A DNA stretch of 64,000 nucleotides from Acinetobacter sp. ANC 4169 (GCF_002135355.1 NZ_NEGE01000009.1:92153-156152), one strand, 5' to 3'; positions 16,912-28,013 are shown, numbered from the stretch's first letter. Numbers and translations: made by a program. The notes: generated by a model from the sequence alone, not told the origin.

Positions 16912-19900
16912 TTATTCTGCGTCAGAATCTCTTAAATCCGATTCACTATCAGCTTCGTCAGCAATGGTTTCATCATCCACCAAAGTTTCAGAATCAATTA
17001 AAGCTTCAGAAGCAACGACTTCTTCGCCTTCTGCTGCTTCAATAAACTCATCTTCTTCTACAGCTTCAACCGAAACCACGCCTACAAGCAACTCTTCGTT
17101 ACCTAAACGGATTAAGCGAACACCTTGTGCATTACGACCTGTGGTAGCAACTTCTGAAGCACGGGTACGAACCATCGTACCACCATCAGAAATCAACATC
17201 AGCTCTTTGCTTTCATCAATGGAGACTGCACCGACCAATTCACCGTTACGTTCAGATGTTTTAATTGCAATCACACCTTTACCACCACGTTTTTTGGTTG
17301 GGAATTCGCCCACCGGGGTACGTTTACCGTAACCGTTGGCACATGCACATAACACTTCGCCAGTTTCCGGTACAACCACCAACGAAACGATACGGCTGAT
17401 CAATGCTGAATCTGAACCATCTTCATCATCAGTCTCTACATCAGCTTCGTCGTTTTCTTCCAGTTGTGCTGCTGCACCGATGGTGACACGCATACCGCGT
17501 ACACCTTTCGCTGAACGACCCATTGAACGGACATCAGTTTCTGCGAAGCGAATCGCTTTACCTTCGTTCGAGAACAACATGATTTGCTGTTCGCCATCGG
17601 TAATTGCCACACCAATCAAGGTATCGTCGCCATTCAATTCAATCGCACGTAAACCGTTTGAACGCACATTCGAGAACTGTTCAAGCTCTACACGTTTAAT
17701 CGTACCGTACTCAGTCGCCATAAATACATAGAAGTTTTTGCGTACCGCTTCAGCTTGCTGTGCAAAGTCATTGATGATGTCATCATCCAGATCAGTGCTC
17801 GACAACTCTAAACCAAGCTGTTTCAACTGAATACGTAATGCGTCCGACAGGTCATCTGCACCATCTTCCAGTTCAGCAAGCGCTGCTTCCAGTTCAACAT
17901 AATGTGAATTGATAATTTCATTTTCTTGAAGTTTCGCAGCATTGGCTTTCACAAATGCCTTGAAATCAACCAGACGATCTTTAAATTTCTTCGGTGCATC
18001 AATGACCGGAAGAATCGCTGTAATGGTTTCGTTTGCGTCAAGCGGCAACAGGTTCACCATTGGGCGACCTTTGGCACCACGCGATGCTTGCGGTACTTCA
18101 AATACTTTCAGACGATATACTTTACCGACATCGGTGAAGCATAGAACCGTTGCGTGGTTCGATGTCACAATCAGATGCTGGATATAATCATCTTCTTTCA
18201 TCGAAGTTGCAGACTTACCACGACCACCACGACGCTGTGCAGCGTAGTCAGAAAGTGGCTGGGTTTTCGCATAGCCTGTTTTAGAAACGGTTAATACAAC
18301 TTGTTCTTCTGGAATCAAATCTTCACGCGAGAAGTCGATACGTGATTCAACAATTGCGGTACGACGTGCATCGCCATACTGTTGCAGAATCAAGGCTAAC
18401 TCTTCACGAATAACATTCATCAACAAATTGAAGTCATTTAAAATTGCAGTAAGTTCAGCAATTTGACCCAAGATTTCAGAATATTCAGCATGTAACTTGT
18501 CTTGTTCAAGACCGGTTAAGCGGTGTAAACGCAATTCAAGAATTGCACCGACCTGTGCCGGAGATAAACGGTAAATATTGCCATTTAAACCGAATGGACG
18601 ACTTGGATCTTCACCTTCAATCTCGTCTGGACGTACAGAAACTGAACCTGCTTTCTCCAACAACGCAACTACGCCACCCGCAGCCCACTCACCTGCCTGT
18701 AAACGCTCACGCGCTTCACCTGGGTTCGCAGATGTCTTGATGGTTTCAATAATCGCATCAATGTTGGCAAGTGCAACCGTCAAACCTTCCAAGATATGAC
18801 CACGTTCACGCGCTTTGCGCAGTTCGAACATGGTACGACGTGTCACCACTTCTTGACGGTGACGAATGAAGGCAGCAATGATGTCTTTCAGGTTCATCAA
18901 CTTCGGCTGGCCATTGTCCAGGCAGACCATGTTGATGCTGAATGAATTCTCTAATTGGGTATTCAGGAACAGGTTATTGACAATCACTTCAGCGTTTTCG
19001 CCACGCTTCAGGTCAATTGCAATACGCATGCCGTCTTTGTCAGACTCATCACGAAGTTCAGAAATACCTTCCAGTTTTTTCTCTTTCACCAACTCGGCAA
19101 TACGTTCAATGGTTTTTGCCTTGTTGACCTGATAAGGAATTTCAGTAAATACGATGGTGCTACGGCCAGATTTCTGATCTTCTTCAATATGGTATTTACC
19201 ACGGATATGCAGACGGCCTTTACCGGTACGGTAAGCATCTACAATGCCGGATTTACCATAAATAATACCGCCGGTAGGGAAATCTGGACCAGAGATGTGC
19301 TCCATCAACCCTTCAATGCTGATATTGGGATTATTTGCATAAGCCAGACACGCATTCACAACTTCAGTCATGTTATGCGGTGCCATATTGGTTGCCATAC
19401 CGACTGCAATACCGGTTACACCGTTAATCAGCAAGTTAGGAACACGTGTAGGCATGACTTGTGGAATTCGTTCAGAACCGTCGTAGTTGTCTTCCCACTC
19501 GACTGTGTCTTTTTCCAGATCAGCCAAAAGTTCATGGGTGAGCTTACGCATACGGACTTCGGTATAACGCATTGCTGCTGCGCTATCACCATCGACAGAA
19601 CCGAAGTTACCTTGACCATCCACCAATTGATAACGCAAGCTAAAGTCTTGCGCCATACGAACAATGGTCTCATAAACAGCAGAGTCACCATGCGGGTGAT
19701 ATTTACCGATCACGTCACCGACTACACGGGCTGACTTTTTGTATGCTTTATTGTAGTCGTTGCCCAATTCGTGCATAGCGAAAAGCACACGACGATGAAC
19801 AGGCTTTAAGCCATCTCTCACGTCAGGTAATGCACGAGAAACAATAACGCTCATGGCATAGTCGAGATATGAGCTTTTGAGTTCATCCTCAATGGCAATC

Positions 19901-19923
19901 GGTCGGATTTCCGATACGCTCAT
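16912..19923 (-). CDS. gyrA: DNA gyrase subunit A
   Basis: A 1003-aa gyrase A; with GyrB it introduces negative supercoils. The N-terminal breakage-reunion domain has the [14 protein letters not shown] with Ser81 and Glu85 (Acinetobacter numbering), the quinolone-sensitive state, and the catalytic Tyr120 in [11 protein letters not shown]. The gyrase-specific GyrA box QRRGGRGKS opens the C-terminal beta-pinwheel. Residues about 641-729 form an extra segment of about 89 aa, rich in Asp/Glu/Leu/Ala and predicted helical, placed between two blades; flanking blade sequences (TITAILPV and [20 protein letters not shown]) join directly in other Acinetobacter GyrA as I remember them. An acidic stretch (about 830-850) and an acidic C-terminal tail are also present. 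Confidence 0.98.
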   Translation of the reverse strand: MSVSEIRPIAIEDELKSSYLDYAMSVIVSRALPDVRDGLKPVHRRVLFAMHELGNDYNKAYKKSARVVGDVIGKYHPHGDSAVYETIVRMAQDFSLRYQLVDGQGNFGSVDGDSAAAMRYTEVRMRKLTHELLADLEKDTVEWEDNYDGSERIPQVMPTRVPNLLINGVTGIAVGMATNMAPHNMTEVVNACLAYANNPNISIEGLMEHISGPDFPTGGIIYGKSGIVDAYRTGKGRLHIRGKYHIEEDQKSGRSTIVFTEIPYQVNKAKTIERIAELVKEKKLEGISELRDESDKDGMRIAIDLKRGENAEVIVNNLFLNTQLENSFSINMVCLDNGQPKLMNLKDIIAAFIRHRQEVVTRRTMFELRKARERGHILEGLTVALANIDAIIETIKTSANPGEARERLQAGEWAAGGVVALLEKAGSVSVRPDEIEGEDPSRPFGLNGNIYRLSPAQVGAILELRLHRLTGLEQDKLHAEYSEILGQIAELTAILNDFNLLMNVIREELALILQQYGDARRTAIVESRIDFSREDLIPEEQVVLTVSKTGYAKTQPLSDYAAQRRGGRGKSATSMKEDDYIQHLIVTSNHATVLCFTDVGKVYRLKVFEVPQASRGAKGRPMVNLLPLDANETITAILPVIDAPKKFKDRLVDFKAFVKANAAKLQENEIINSHYVELEAALAELEDGADDLSDALRIQLKQLGLELSSTDLDDDIINDFAQQAEAVRKNFYVFMATEYGTIKRVELEQFSNVRSNGLRAIELNGDDTLIGVAITDGEQQIMLFSNEGKAIRFAETDVRSMGRSAKGVRGMRVTIGAAAQLEENDEADVETDDEDGSDSALISRIVSLVVVPETGEVLCACANGYGKRTPVGEFPTKKRGGKGVIAIKTSERNGELVGAVSIDESKELMLISDGGTMVRTRASEVATTGRNAQGVRLIRLGNEELLVGVVSVEAVEEDEFIEAAEGEEVVASEALIDSETLVDDETIADEADSESDLRDSDAE

Positions 19924-20258
19924 GCATACTCCTTATTACAAACAGCTGTTGCTAAAACTGTTCGTTTTATATAATCAATCTAGCAAAAAATTAACCCAAA
20001 ATAAGCTGAGTTAAAGTCTAAATACAGCCGTAAATTATAGCATAAATTCTGTGGTTTTTGTGCCATATCACGCATGTTAATCCTGTTAATTTTCTATAAT
20101 TTATCGTTTATTTTTTCAGCACTTTCATTTATCGGAATTTTATGTGATTTAGTTCATTTTATTTAGCATTCAATAGTCAATTTTAACCCTAAATTCTCAA
20201 GCTATTTATTCAGTTAAAATTGGGTTTTTGCCTTGAAAAAAATATAAATCGATTAAAT
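19924..20258. promoter_or_regulatory. gyrA upstream region
   Basis: About 335 bp of AT-rich DNA that must contain the gyrA promoter. GAGT lies close before the gyrA ATG. I see no RNA gene or clear operator. Confidence 0.4.
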
Positions 20259-20417
20259 CTACCCCACCATAGCTCTGTCCAAATGCATTAAACCTGAATC
20301 ACCTTGTACCACCATAAAAGATGAACATTCGTTTGCTGCCCCTGAAATGCTATCTCTTGAGTCGGAATGGCCACATTTACACCCTGAAAATGGATGAGCT
20401 ACAAACCATCCAGGCAT
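20259..20417 (-). CDS. Possible small protein (52 aa) downstream of etfA
   Basis: A 52-codon frame begins ATG at 20417 (MPGWFVAHPFSGCKCGHSDS) and ends VG-TAG. It has three cysteines (13, 15, 31) and a non-AT-biased composition that stands out in the intergenic DNA. GGAG lies 9 nt upstream of ATG but is part of the 3' arm of the etfA terminator, directly before the U tract. Its expression would therefore depend on readthrough of the terminator. I recognise no family; it could equally be a gene remnant. Confidence 0.25.
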   Translation of the reverse strand: MPGWFVAHPFSGCKCGHSDSRDSISGAANECSSFMVVQGDSGLMHLDRAMVG

Positions 20418-20418
20418 A

Positions 20419-20481
20419 AAAAAACGCTCCTGAGCAAAGCAGTAAAGCGTTGCTTTAACTGCTTGCGCAAGAGCGTTTTTT
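20419..20481 (-). terminator. Terminator of the etfBA operon (long two-part hairpin)
   Basis: The outer stem is AAAAAACGCTC with GAGCGTTTTTT. The inner stem is GCAGTAAAGC with GCTTTAACTGC. A U tract follows on the minus strand, 18 bp past the etfA stop. Confidence 0.88.
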
Positions 20482-20499
20482 GAAGCATGTAGTGCTGAA

Positions 20500-21432
20500 T
20501 TAGATTTTAGAAACCAATTCTGGAACTACAGTGTTCAAATCACCAACTAACCAATAGTCAGCAACTGCATTGATTGGCGCTTCTTCATCTTTGTTGATCG
20601 CAACGATCACTTTAGATTCTTTCATACCCGCCAAATGCTGGATCGCACCAGAAATACCTACAGCGATGTATAGGTCAGGCGCAACGATTTTACCAGTTTG
20701 ACCCACTTGCATGTCGTTAGGAACGAAGCCAGCGTCAACTGCAGCACGTGAAGCACCTTGTGCAGCGCCAAGTTTGTCTGCCAATGGATCAAGTACAGTG
20801 TGATAGTTTTCACCTGAACCCACACCACGACCACCAGAAACTACGATGCGTGCAGCTGTTAATTCTGGACGTTCAGATTTAACAATTTCTTCTGAAACGA
20901 ATTTAGAGATACCAGCGTCACCAGTAGAAGCAGCAGCTTCAACAGCAGCAGAACCACCCTCAGCAGCAACAGCGTCAAATGCAGTACCACGAACAGTCGC
21001 AACAACGATAGACTCACCAGATTCTACAGTTGCAATTGCGTTACCTGCATAGATTGGACGTTTGAAAGTTTTAGGGCTTTCAACAGCAATGATGTCAGTG
21101 ATCATGCTTACGTCTAACAGTGCAGCAGCACGTGGAAGCACGTTTTTACCATTCGTTGTAGAAGCAGCAAGGATATGTGTATAACCTTTACCCAATTCAG
21201 CAACTAATTTAGCCACGTTTTCAGCCAATTGGTTTGCATAAGCAGCATCGTCAGCAAGCAATACTTTGCTTACACCCGCAACTTTAGCCGCTTGGTCAGC
21301 AACTGCCTGAGCGCCAGAACCAGCAACTAATACAGTGATATCACCACCAATTTTTTGAGCTGCAGCAACAACGTTTAAAGTTGCACCATTAAGTGCTTTG
21401 TTGTCGTGCTCAGCGATAACTAAAATACTCAT
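20500..21432 (-). CDS. etfA: Electron transfer flavoprotein subunit alpha
   Basis: A 310-aa ETF alpha subunit. The C-terminal FAD domain shows the hallmark [14 protein letters not shown], then [27 protein letters not shown] and [23 protein letters not shown]. With EtfB it takes electrons from acyl-CoA dehydrogenases and passes them to ETF-ubiquinone oxidoreductase. It follows etfB by 17 bp with its own AAGGAT Shine-Dalgarno. GcdH (49618) is a likely electron donor in this window; ETF-QO is not present. Confidence 0.97.
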   Translation of the reverse strand: MSILVIAEHDNKALNGATLNVVAAAQKIGGDITVLVAGSGAQAVADQAAKVAGVSKVLLADDAAYANQLAENVAKLVAELGKGYTHILAASTTNGKNVLPRAAALLDVSMITDIIAVESPKTFKRPIYAGNAIATVESGESIVVATVRGTAFDAVAAEGGSAAVEAAASTGDAGISKFVSEEIVKSERPELTAARIVVSGGRGVGSGENYHTVLDPLADKLGAAQGASRAAVDAGFVPNDMQVGQTGKIVAPDLYIAVGISGAIQHLAGMKESKVIVAINKDEEAPINAVADYWLVGDLNTVVPELVSKI

Positions 21433-21449
21433 GATTTTATCCTTCTGTA

Positions 21450-22202
21450 TTAGATCACTTTCGCTTCGTTTTTAAGTTTTTCAACAAGCTCATCTACAGA
21501 TTTCACTTGTACGCCAGCTTTACGTTCAGCAGGAGCTTCAACTTTAACTGTTTTAAGCTTAGTTGCAGGATTCACGCCGAAGTCAGCAGGAGACTTAGTA
21601 TCAAGCGGTTTTTTACGCGCTTTCATGATGTTTGGAAGAGCAGCATAACGAGGCTCGTTCAAACGTAAGTCAGTCGTGATGATTGCAGGAAGTGCAAGCT
21701 CAACAGTTTGTAAACCACCGTCGATTTCACGAGTCACTTGTACTTTGTCGCCGTCAACTTTCACTTCAGAAGCGAATGTACCTTGACCTGCGCCAAGTAG
21801 AGCGCCAAGCATCTGACCCACCTGGTTAGAGTCGTCATCAATAGCTTGTTTACCAAGAAGGATTAATTGTGGTTGTTCAGCGTCAACAACACCTTTCAGG
21901 ATTTTAGCAACTTCCAAAGCACCTAGTTGGCTTTCGTCAGCTTCAACCAAGATACCGCGGTCAGCGCCAAGTGCCATAGCAGAACGAATTTGTTCTTGAG
22001 CTTCTTTAGGGCCAATAGAAACAACAACGATTTCTGAAACAGTTCCTTTTTCTTTTAAGCGAACCGCTTCTTCCACTGCGATTTCACAGAATGGGTTAAT
22101 TGACATTTTAACGTTAGTAAGGTCAACCCCACTATTGTCCGGTTTAACGCGAACTTTAACGTTGGCATCAACCACACGTTTTACAGCAACAAGAGCCTTC
22201 AT
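21450..22202 (-). CDS. etfB: Electron transfer flavoprotein subunit beta
   Basis: 250 aa, the normal length. It opens [20 protein letters not shown], has the [16 protein letters not shown] segment, the AMP-binding region ([20 protein letters not shown]) and the ETF beta signature [29 protein letters not shown]. That last loop is the recognition loop that contacts partner dehydrogenases. It is the first gene of the etfBA operon, with GAGGA before the ATG. Confidence 0.97.
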   Translation of the reverse strand: MKALVAVKRVVDANVKVRVKPDNSGVDLTNVKMSINPFCEIAVEEAVRLKEKGTVSEIVVVSIGPKEAQEQIRSAMALGADRGILVEADESQLGALEVAKILKGVVDAEQPQLILLGKQAIDDDSNQVGQMLGALLGAGQGTFASEVKVDGDKVQVTREIDGGLQTVELALPAIITTDLRLNEPRYAALPNIMKARKKPLDTKSPADFGVNPATKLKTVKVEAPAERKAGVQVKSVDELVEKLKNEAKVI

Positions 22203-22665
22203 GTAATCCTCGGCTGTTTTAGCAAATGTAAATGTTGAGAAAAGTTATAATAACTCTTCACTTAAATTTTTTTAGGTGCCCTATCTTGCAATGTGTACGG
22301 CATTTCGGTCAAGTCACAATTATCGAAAGAGCAGTAAAAATGCGTAATTTTCCTTGAACTTGGCGTTCATATTTTTCCCTCATGTCTTTATTAAGATGAA
22401 ATTCCTAAATATTTATTTATTTTTTAAGCATTGATTTTTATTATGTTTTTATCTGATTAACTTCATCAAAAGTTCTGATTTAATACTTATTTTCGATTAA
22501 CATCTAACTCATCTAACATGCGTCGAGTCTAGAAGCATCTCAGCAATAAATTGTCATTTAAGATAGATTCCGCTCATTTTTTCGGCCAAACCGCACTAAA
22601 ATCGATCGCTTTTTTAAGTTAAAGGTGTAACAAATTAATTTTAATTTAAAAATCCAGTGTTCAAT
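22203..22665. promoter_or_regulatory. etfBA upstream region
   Basis: About 460 bp of AT-rich DNA with the etfBA promoter somewhere within it. No repeat, RNA gene or coding frame stands out. Confidence 0.4.
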
Positions 22666-22696
22666 AAAAAAGCATGTCCTTACAACATGCTTTTTT
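22666..22696 (-). terminator. Rho-independent terminator of the LysE-family gene
   Basis: AAAAAAGCATGT, 7-nt loop, ACATGCTTTTTT: a 12-bp perfect stem, 8 bp past the stop. Confidence 0.92.
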
Positions 22697-22703
22697 AGAG
22701 CTA

Positions 22704-23309
22704 TTAATTAATGATCAGCCAGGTTGCAGCCAGCATTAACAAGCCACCTGAACCGCCATCAATCCACTTTTGTTTACGTTCATCTATATGGGTTTTTTGG
22801 GTAATTTTGGCAAACAGCACACTCAAGCCGCAATACACCACAAAGATCAGCCCAATAAAAATAAAAGACAAAATTAACCCTTGGCTCACCGTATCCCTGG
22901 CTTTATCAATAAACTGCGGCAAAATTGCAAAATAGATCAGCATGCCTTTGGGGTTTAATAACGCAGTAAAGAAACCTTTTTTGATCGGGTTGGAAGATGA
23001 TTTTTTCTCGATGGTTAATTTATTTTGACTAAACACCGACTTGATCAGACTAAAAGCCAAATACAGTAAATAGGCAATCCCCAGCCAGCGAATGGTTTCA
23101 AACAATAGCGGGAAAGATACAATAATGGCGGCAATACCGAGTGCCACTAAAATGGAATGCACCAGATAACCCAAACATACTCCGACTGTGGCCATCATGC
23201 CTGCTTTTGCATCTTTACCCATCACTTGTGACAAGATAAACAGCATATCTGGTCCAGGGGTGAAAATAAGCGGGATAACCGTTAAGGCGAACAGTGCAAA
23301 TACAGACAT
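22704..23309 (-). CDS. LysE/RhtB family amino-acid exporter
   Basis: About 201 aa from ATG at 23309, which has AAGGAA just upstream; a longer frame opens at 23366 but lacks this support. It has six hydrophobic segments and the family signature FALTVIPLIFTPGPDMLFIL (TPGP motif), then GVCLGYLVHSILVALGIAAI and GFFTALLNPKGMLIYFAILP. The family exports amino acids or related metabolites across the inner membrane. The divergent Lrp/AsnC gene, with starts 114 bp apart, is the obvious candidate regulator. Confidence 0.9.
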   Translation of the reverse strand: MSVFALFALTVIPLIFTPGPDMLFILSQVMGKDAKAGMMATVGVCLGYLVHSILVALGIAAIIVSFPLLFETIRWLGIAYLLYLAFSLIKSVFSQNKLTIEKKSSSNPIKKGFFTALLNPKGMLIYFAILPQFIDKARDTVSQGLILSFIFIGLIFVVYCGLSVLFAKITQKTHIDERKQKWIDGGSGGLLMLAATWLIIN

Positions 23310-23422
23310 TTCCTTTTCCCTTTCCATGTCTTGAAAGTGAAAATTAGTATCGAATAAATAGTACAAAATAGGATTTCAAATATTCTATAATTATGATTAT
23401 TTTTCGAATTATATTCTAATTT

Positions 23423-23917
23423 ATGAAACTATCTTCTAAATCTGTTTCAGTAAAGCTGGACCGTATTGATAAAAATATCATTCAGGCTTTGCAAAACAAT
23501 GGCCGGATGCAAAATAACGATCTGGCCCGTGAAATTGGACTCTCGCCTTCTTCCTGTCTGCGTCGGGTGAAACTGCTCGAAGAAGCAGGCGTAATTCAGA
23601 ATTACACCACCGTCGTGGATCCGCAAAAAATTGGCTTGCAGCTGATTTTGTTTTCACGAATCTGGTTAACTGGACAGGATGCAGAAACCATTGATAGCTT
23701 CATTGAAGCCATGAAGGAACTTCCTCAGGTTATGGAGTGCTATATTATTTTGGGGGAATGTGATGCGATGTTAAAAGTGGTGGTTCCGGATCTGGAAAGT
23801 TACCGTAAATTTCAGTCGGCGCATCTGACCAAGAAAAACGGCATTACCAGTGTAAAAACGGATTTACCCAGTCAAATTATTAAACAGAGTTTTCAATTAC
23901 CGCTCGATGACCTTTAG
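23423..23917 (+). CDS. Lrp/AsnC family transcriptional regulator
   Basis: A 164-aa two-domain protein. The N-terminal winged helix has LDRIDKNIIQALQNNGRMQN and the recognition helix LSPSSCLRRVKLLEEAGVI. The C-terminal RAM (ligand-binding, oligomerising) domain has VMECYIILGECDAMLKVVVP, with the conserved GxxD. It probably senses an amino acid and controls the divergently transcribed LysE-type exporter, the common arrangement for this pair. The effector is not readable. Confidence 0.92.
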   Translation: MKLSSKSVSVKLDRIDKNIIQALQNNGRMQNNDLAREIGLSPSSCLRRVKLLEEAGVIQNYTTVVDPQKIGLQLILFSRIWLTGQDAETIDSFIEAMKELPQVMECYIILGECDAMLKVVVPDLESYRKFQSAHLTKKNGITSVKTDLPSQIIKQSFQLPLDDL

Positions 23918-24041
23918 AGATATCTTGTTTTTTAATATTTTTAAAATGATTGTGCAAATAAATCACGGATTGATAGCATTAAATATTGAAGTAAAGCTGC
24001 AAGAATCTGCTTCAACTTGCTATTGCTCGAGTTAAAACCTC

Positions 24042-24081
24042 AGGGCTACATGAATGATGTCGCATGGAATCAAGTAGCCCT
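24042..24081. other. Inverted repeat between the Lrp and hypothetical genes
   Basis: AGGGCTAC and GTAGCCCT are separated by 24 nt. They lie between convergent genes, 30 bp beyond the stop of the minus-strand gene. No good U tract follows, so a weak terminator or another structured element is possible. Confidence 0.4.
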
Positions 24082-24110
24082 TGATCAAACCTGTAAGCTA
24101 AAAAGGCTGC

Positions 24111-24482
24111 TTATACAGGCTGACTCTGCAAAAAGTCACGATGAATATGGCTTAAATCAATTAAATCATAAGCTTGAAGATTAAATATTTTCCAGACTGC
24201 TAAAAAGTCTTCTTTTAAGTCTACATTTGAGGTCGCAATTGGACGCTCCTGCCATTGCAGGTCTGAAATCCACAAATAGGTTTGTTGGCTCACATGATTA
24301 ATGGCCTGCACCTTACCTTCTGCATTAATCCCTTGTACATGCGTATTTGCAGGTAAAACCGGTTCAATATTAGGCAAACTTATTTCTACAAAATGTTTAA
24401 CTTGACGAAGTCCATAACCTGCAAAAATTTCTTTTTGCGCAGCCGTTAACTGGTCATACTTCTCTAAAATATCTGAAATCAT
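24111..24482 (-). CDS. Hypothetical protein (about 123 aa)
   Basis: I do not recognise this protein. The start at 24482 (MISDILEKYDQLTAAQKEIF) has AGG 7 nt upstream; starts at 24497 and 24557 are also in frame. The sequence is soluble, without signal peptide or membrane segment. It has an N-terminal helical part and a middle that looks beta-rich (VQAINHVSQQTYLWISDLQW). It contains no cysteine and no recognisable catalytic motif. It stands alone, convergent with the Lrp gene. Confidence 0.6.
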   Translation of the reverse strand: MISDILEKYDQLTAAQKEIFAGYGLRQVKHFVEISLPNIEPVLPANTHVQGINAEGKVQAINHVSQQTYLWISDLQWQERPIATSNVDLKEDFLAVWKIFNLQAYDLIDLSHIHRDFLQSQPV

Positions 24483-24758
24483 TGTTTCGCCTATCATTTT
24501 CCTTTCCAAATTTAACCGACCAGCAGTGGAACCATAAATAATTTCATCTCTATACATTATTCATGCGATTCACTGTATGGTTATACGTGATTCTTATACC
24601 TTATAAATTGACTTTTTATTATCCGACAATAGTTCAAAATGTCATCTTTATGAACCGATATTTTTACATATGCTTATTTAACTTTGATTAAACCTCATTA
24701 ACTGACGCTAAAATAATTAAGCAAAGTCCAGGCCAGATTGATTCAAATTTTAATATTG

Positions 24759-25697
24759 TTACGACTTTTTCAGTTGCGCTCGCGGATGTGCCTGATCATA
24801 GACCTGTGCCAAATGGTCAAAATCGACATGAGTATAAATTTGCGTGGTGGTTAAATTACTATGCCCCAACATTTCTTGAACCGCGCGCAAATCCCGGCTG
24901 TTTGACAACATATGACTTGCAAAGCAATGGCGCAACAAATGCGGATGCAAATCAACATTTACCCCAGCCCGCAGGGCTTGCAGTTTCACCCGATTTTCAA
25001 TTTGCCGCGCCCCCAGCGGATTGCCCTTTTGAGTAATAAAAACCTGCGCATCCGGTATAAAATCACCCTGCCATAATGGATAGATTTGCAGCCATTGCAT
25101 TACTGCATCTCGAGCTTTGCTACCAAAAGGCACCACCCGGGTTTTATTCCCCTTACCGGTAATACGTAACAGCTGGCGATTAAAATCGATATCTTTAATC
25201 CGCAGCCCCTGCACTTCAGCCAAACGCAAACCACTGGAGTACAACAGCTCCAAAATGGCTTTATCGCGTAACCACATTTGTTGTTCTATCGGTTTTTCAG
25301 GGGCTGGCTGATCCAGAATCTGGTTCACGGTTTCAATGTCGACCATCCCCGGAAGCGGTCTGGGAATACGTTTTAACTGAAAATCATCGGCAGGATTAAA
25401 CGCCAGATACTGGCCCTGCTCGGCCCATTTCATAAACTGGCGTATGGACGATAACATCCGCTGCAAACTACTGGAACTGAGCTGTTGCTGTTCAACTTTA
25501 TAAGCCAAATATTCACGTAAATCTGTGGTTTCGATATTGGCCATTTTCAGTTTTTTGTTCTCACAAAAATTTAAAAAATCGGAAACATCACGTTCATAAG
25601 CCAGTAAAGTATGTTTAGACTGATTTTGAATTTCTCGTTCTTTTAACCACATGACCAATAAATCGTGAGGAGAACGTTGCTGCATATCCGGATTCAT
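24759..25697 (-). CDS. xerC: Tyrosine recombinase XerC
   Basis: About 312 aa from ATG at 25697 (MNPDMQQRSPHDLL); a longer frame opens at 25748. The N-terminal SAM-like core-binding domain (HTLLAYERDVSDF) is followed by the catalytic domain with all residues in place: R in SSGLRLAEV, K in GKGNKTR, HLLRH, H in GHSNLTTT and the nucleophile Y in IYTHVDFDHL. With XerD it resolves chromosome dimers at dif. It lies downstream of dapF, as in many gammaproteobacteria, but a terminator between them suggests its own promoter. Confidence 0.93.
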   Translation of the reverse strand: MNPDMQQRSPHDLLVMWLKEREIQNQSKHTLLAYERDVSDFLNFCENKKLKMANIETTDLREYLAYKVEQQQLSSSSLQRMLSSIRQFMKWAEQGQYLAFNPADDFQLKRIPRPLPGMVDIETVNQILDQPAPEKPIEQQMWLRDKAILELLYSSGLRLAEVQGLRIKDIDFNRQLLRITGKGNKTRVVPFGSKARDAVMQWLQIYPLWQGDFIPDAQVFITQKGNPLGARQIENRVKLQALRAGVNVDLHPHLLRHCFASHMLSNSRDLRAVQEMLGHSNLTTTQIYTHVDFDHLAQVYDQAHPRAQLKKS

Positions 25698-25859
25698 CAC
25701 GTTTTTCCCTAGTTTATTAATGGCTATGATTGATATCCGTGGTATCACACACTGCAGCTTTCACAGCGGCTATTGATCAACACCGCATCACCAAAATATG
25801 AATTGATCTTTGCATTCTATCTGCTTCATTGTGATAGACACAATCAAGACAGCAAAAAT

Positions 25860-25892
25860 AAAAAAGCACCATCATTATGACAGTGCTTTTTT
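25860..25892 (-). terminator. Rho-independent terminator of the lptM-lysA-dapF operon
   Basis: AAAAAAGCAC pairs with GTGCTTTTTT, with a further TCAT/ATGA pairing in the loop. It lies 17 bp past the dapF stop. Confidence 0.88.
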
Positions 25893-25908
25893 GTTCATAA
25901 TATGAGTT

Positions 25909-26754
25909 TTACTGCTGGAAATAACTCAAATCGATACGGCCCTGATAAACATTAGCCGTTGGACCGGTCATCCAGACCACATCACCCTCTTTCCATTCAA
26001 TTTGCAGTTTGCCACCAGCCAGTTCAATCTCGACCGAGTTGGCCAGCAAACCACGGCGCATACCGGATACTGCTGCAGCACAAGCACCTGTACCACAAGC
26101 CAGGGTTTCACCCACGCCACGCTCAAACACACGCAAACGTGCATGCTTTTCATCAATAATTTGCATAAAGCCGGCATTAACACGTTGCGGGAAACGCTCA
26201 TGCGATTCCACTTGCGGGCCTATACCGGAGACATCTGCCGTGAGCACATCGGGCACAATGGTGACTGCATGCGGATTACCCATATTCACCACATCAATGA
26301 TAATGCTTTCATCATTAGCCAAAGCCAGGCTGTATAGGTTTTCAGGCGCATCCGCAAGGAATGGAATCTGGTTCGGCAAGAATTTTGGATAACCCATATT
26401 CACCCGCACCCAGCCATTTTGACCTAACTCAGGTTCCACAATACCGGCTTTGGTTTGTACTTTAATTTTGGTTTTTGTGGTCAACTGACGTTCATGCACA
26501 AAACGTGCAAAACAGCGCACGCCATTACCGCATTGCTCCACTTCGGAACCGTCAGCATTGAAGATACGATATTTAAAATCGACATTGGGTAAATCTGGCG
26601 GCTCAACAATCAGCAACTGGTCGAAACCGATGCCAAAGTGGCGGTCTGCCAGACGCTGAATGGTGACAGTATCTAGGTAGGCACGCTGGCTAATCAGGTC
26701 AACCACCATAAAGTCATTGCCCAGACCATGCATTTTGGTAAATTCTAAAAACAT
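25909..26754 (-). CDS. dapF: Diaminopimelate epimerase
   Basis: 281 aa from ATG at 26754, chosen because GGAG lies 9 nt upstream and the sequence then starts [18 protein letters not shown], the family N-terminus; earlier starts overlap lysA. The two catalytic cysteines are present in [13 protein letters not shown] and ACGTGACAA. It interconverts LL- and meso-diaminopimelate for lysine and peptidoglycan synthesis. Its start lies 15 bp after the lysA stop codon, in the operon lptM-lysA-dapF. Confidence 0.97.
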   Translation of the reverse strand: MFLEFTKMHGLGNDFMVVDLISQRAYLDTVTIQRLADRHFGIGFDQLLIVEPPDLPNVDFKYRIFNADGSEVEQCGNGVRCFARFVHERQLTTKTKIKVQTKAGIVEPELGQNGWVRVNMGYPKFLPNQIPFLADAPENLYSLALANDESIIIDVVNMGNPHAVTIVPDVLTADVSGIGPQVESHERFPQRVNAGFMQIIDEKHARLRVFERGVGETLACGTGACAAAVSGMRRGLLANSVEIELAGGKLQIEWKEGDVVWMTGPTANVYQGRIDLSYFQQ

Positions 26755-26768
26755 CTCAGAGTTCTCCA

Positions 26769-28013
26769 TTATGGCAATAATCGCTCGCGTTCCCACAAAG
26801 ATTCAACGCTTTCACGCTCACGAATCAAATGTGCCTGATCGCCATCCACCATCACTTCAGCAGCACGACCACGGCTGTTGTAGTTCGAGCTCATCACAAA
26901 ACCGTAAGCACCAGCACCCAATACGGCAAGTACATCATTTTCTTTTAGTGCCAACTGACGTTCTTTACCCAAGAAATCGCCCGTTTCGCAAATCGCACCC
27001 ACTACGTCCCACTCTTTCGCTTCAACATCGCTACGTGGGGTCACTTCCTGAATATCCATCCAGGCTTCATATAAAGCTGGACGAATCAGGTCGTTCATTG
27101 CGGCATCAATAATGGCAAAATTACGGTGATTGGTCGGTTTGAGCAAATCGACTTTAGTCAGCAATACACCGGCATTGGCAGAAATACTGCGACCCGGTTC
27201 CATATACACTTTCAGACCAAGTTTTTCTAAAGCTGGTTTTAGTGCATTGGCATATTCTTCAACAGTCGGTGGAACTTCATCTTTATAAGTCACACCCAAA
27301 CCACCACCAATATCGATATGTTTGAGAGTGATGCCCATCTCTTTTAACTTGTCGATCATCACAATCACACGATCAAGTGCATCAACAAATGGCTGGGTTT
27401 CAGTCAATTGTGAACCGATGTGACAGTCAATCCCGACTACATCCAAATTCGGCAATGATGCTGCATATTGATAGGTTTCAAATACAGTATCGGAAGGAAT
27501 ACCGAATTTGTTTTCTTTTAAACCGGTAGAAATATAGGGATGGGTTTTGGCATCGACATCCGGATTGACACGTAAAGAAATCGGGGCTTTTTTACCTAAA
27601 TTTGCCGCAACTTTTTGAATACGGTCCAGCTCTGCATAAGACTCGACATTGAAGCAGGCAATACCCACTTCAAGCGCTTTTTGGATATCCGCTTCAGATT
27701 TACCCAAGCCCGAGAATACAATTTTAGACGCATCGCCGCCTGCTTTCAGCACACGGGCAAGCTCACCGCCTGTGACAATATCGAAGCCCGCGCCACGCTT
27801 GGCCAATACATTCAACACCGCAAGGTTAGAGTTAGACTTTACCGCAAAACAAATTTGATGATCGATAAAGCTAAATGCACGATCCATATCTAAATAATGC
27901 TTTTCAAAAGTTGCTTTTGAATAAACATAAAGTGGCGTGCCAAATTGCTGCGCAAGCTGTTGTAGAGAACATTGCTCGGCGTGCAAAACCCCATTGATGC
28001 GGGTAAAACTCAT
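26769..28013 (-). CDS. lysA: Diaminopimelate decarboxylase
   Basis: 414 aa. The PLP lysine is in [14 protein letters not shown]. Other fold III decarboxylase signatures are [35 protein letters not shown] and [15 protein letters not shown], with the C-terminal active-site cysteine in [12 protein letters not shown]. It converts meso-DAP to lysine. It begins 38 bp after lptM, with AAGGAT as Shine-Dalgarno, and is followed by dapF. Confidence 0.97.
   Translation of the reverse strand: MSFTRINGVLHAEQCSLQQLAQQFGTPLYVYSKATFEKHYLDMDRAFSFIDHQICFAVKSNSNLAVLNVLAKRGAGFDIVTGGELARVLKAGGDASKIVFSGLGKSEADIQKALEVGIACFNVESYAELDRIQKVAANLGKKAPISLRVNPDVDAKTHPYISTGLKENKFGIPSDTVFETYQYAASLPNLDVVGIDCHIGSQLTETQPFVDALDRVIVMIDKLKEMGITLKHIDIGGGLGVTYKDEVPPTVEEYANALKPALEKLGLKVYMEPGRSISANAGVLLTKVDLLKPTNHRNFAIIDAAMNDLIRPALYEAWMDIQEVTPRSDVEAKEWDVVGAICETGDFLGKERQLALKENDVLAVLGAGAYGFVMSSNYNSRGRAAEVMVDGDQAHLIRERESVESLWERERLLP

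Noticed and set aside
16823..17332. Serine-rich plus-strand open frame overlapping the HsdR_N-like gene end and gyrA
   Set aside because: The Ser/Thr run is the antisense reading of the acidic gyrA tail. The frame also crosses the terminator between the two genes.
18955..19734. Long plus-strand open frame (259 codons) antisense to gyrA
   Set aside because: It is a shadow of the gyrA codon pattern. GyrA is certain here and the antisense product has no recognisable features.
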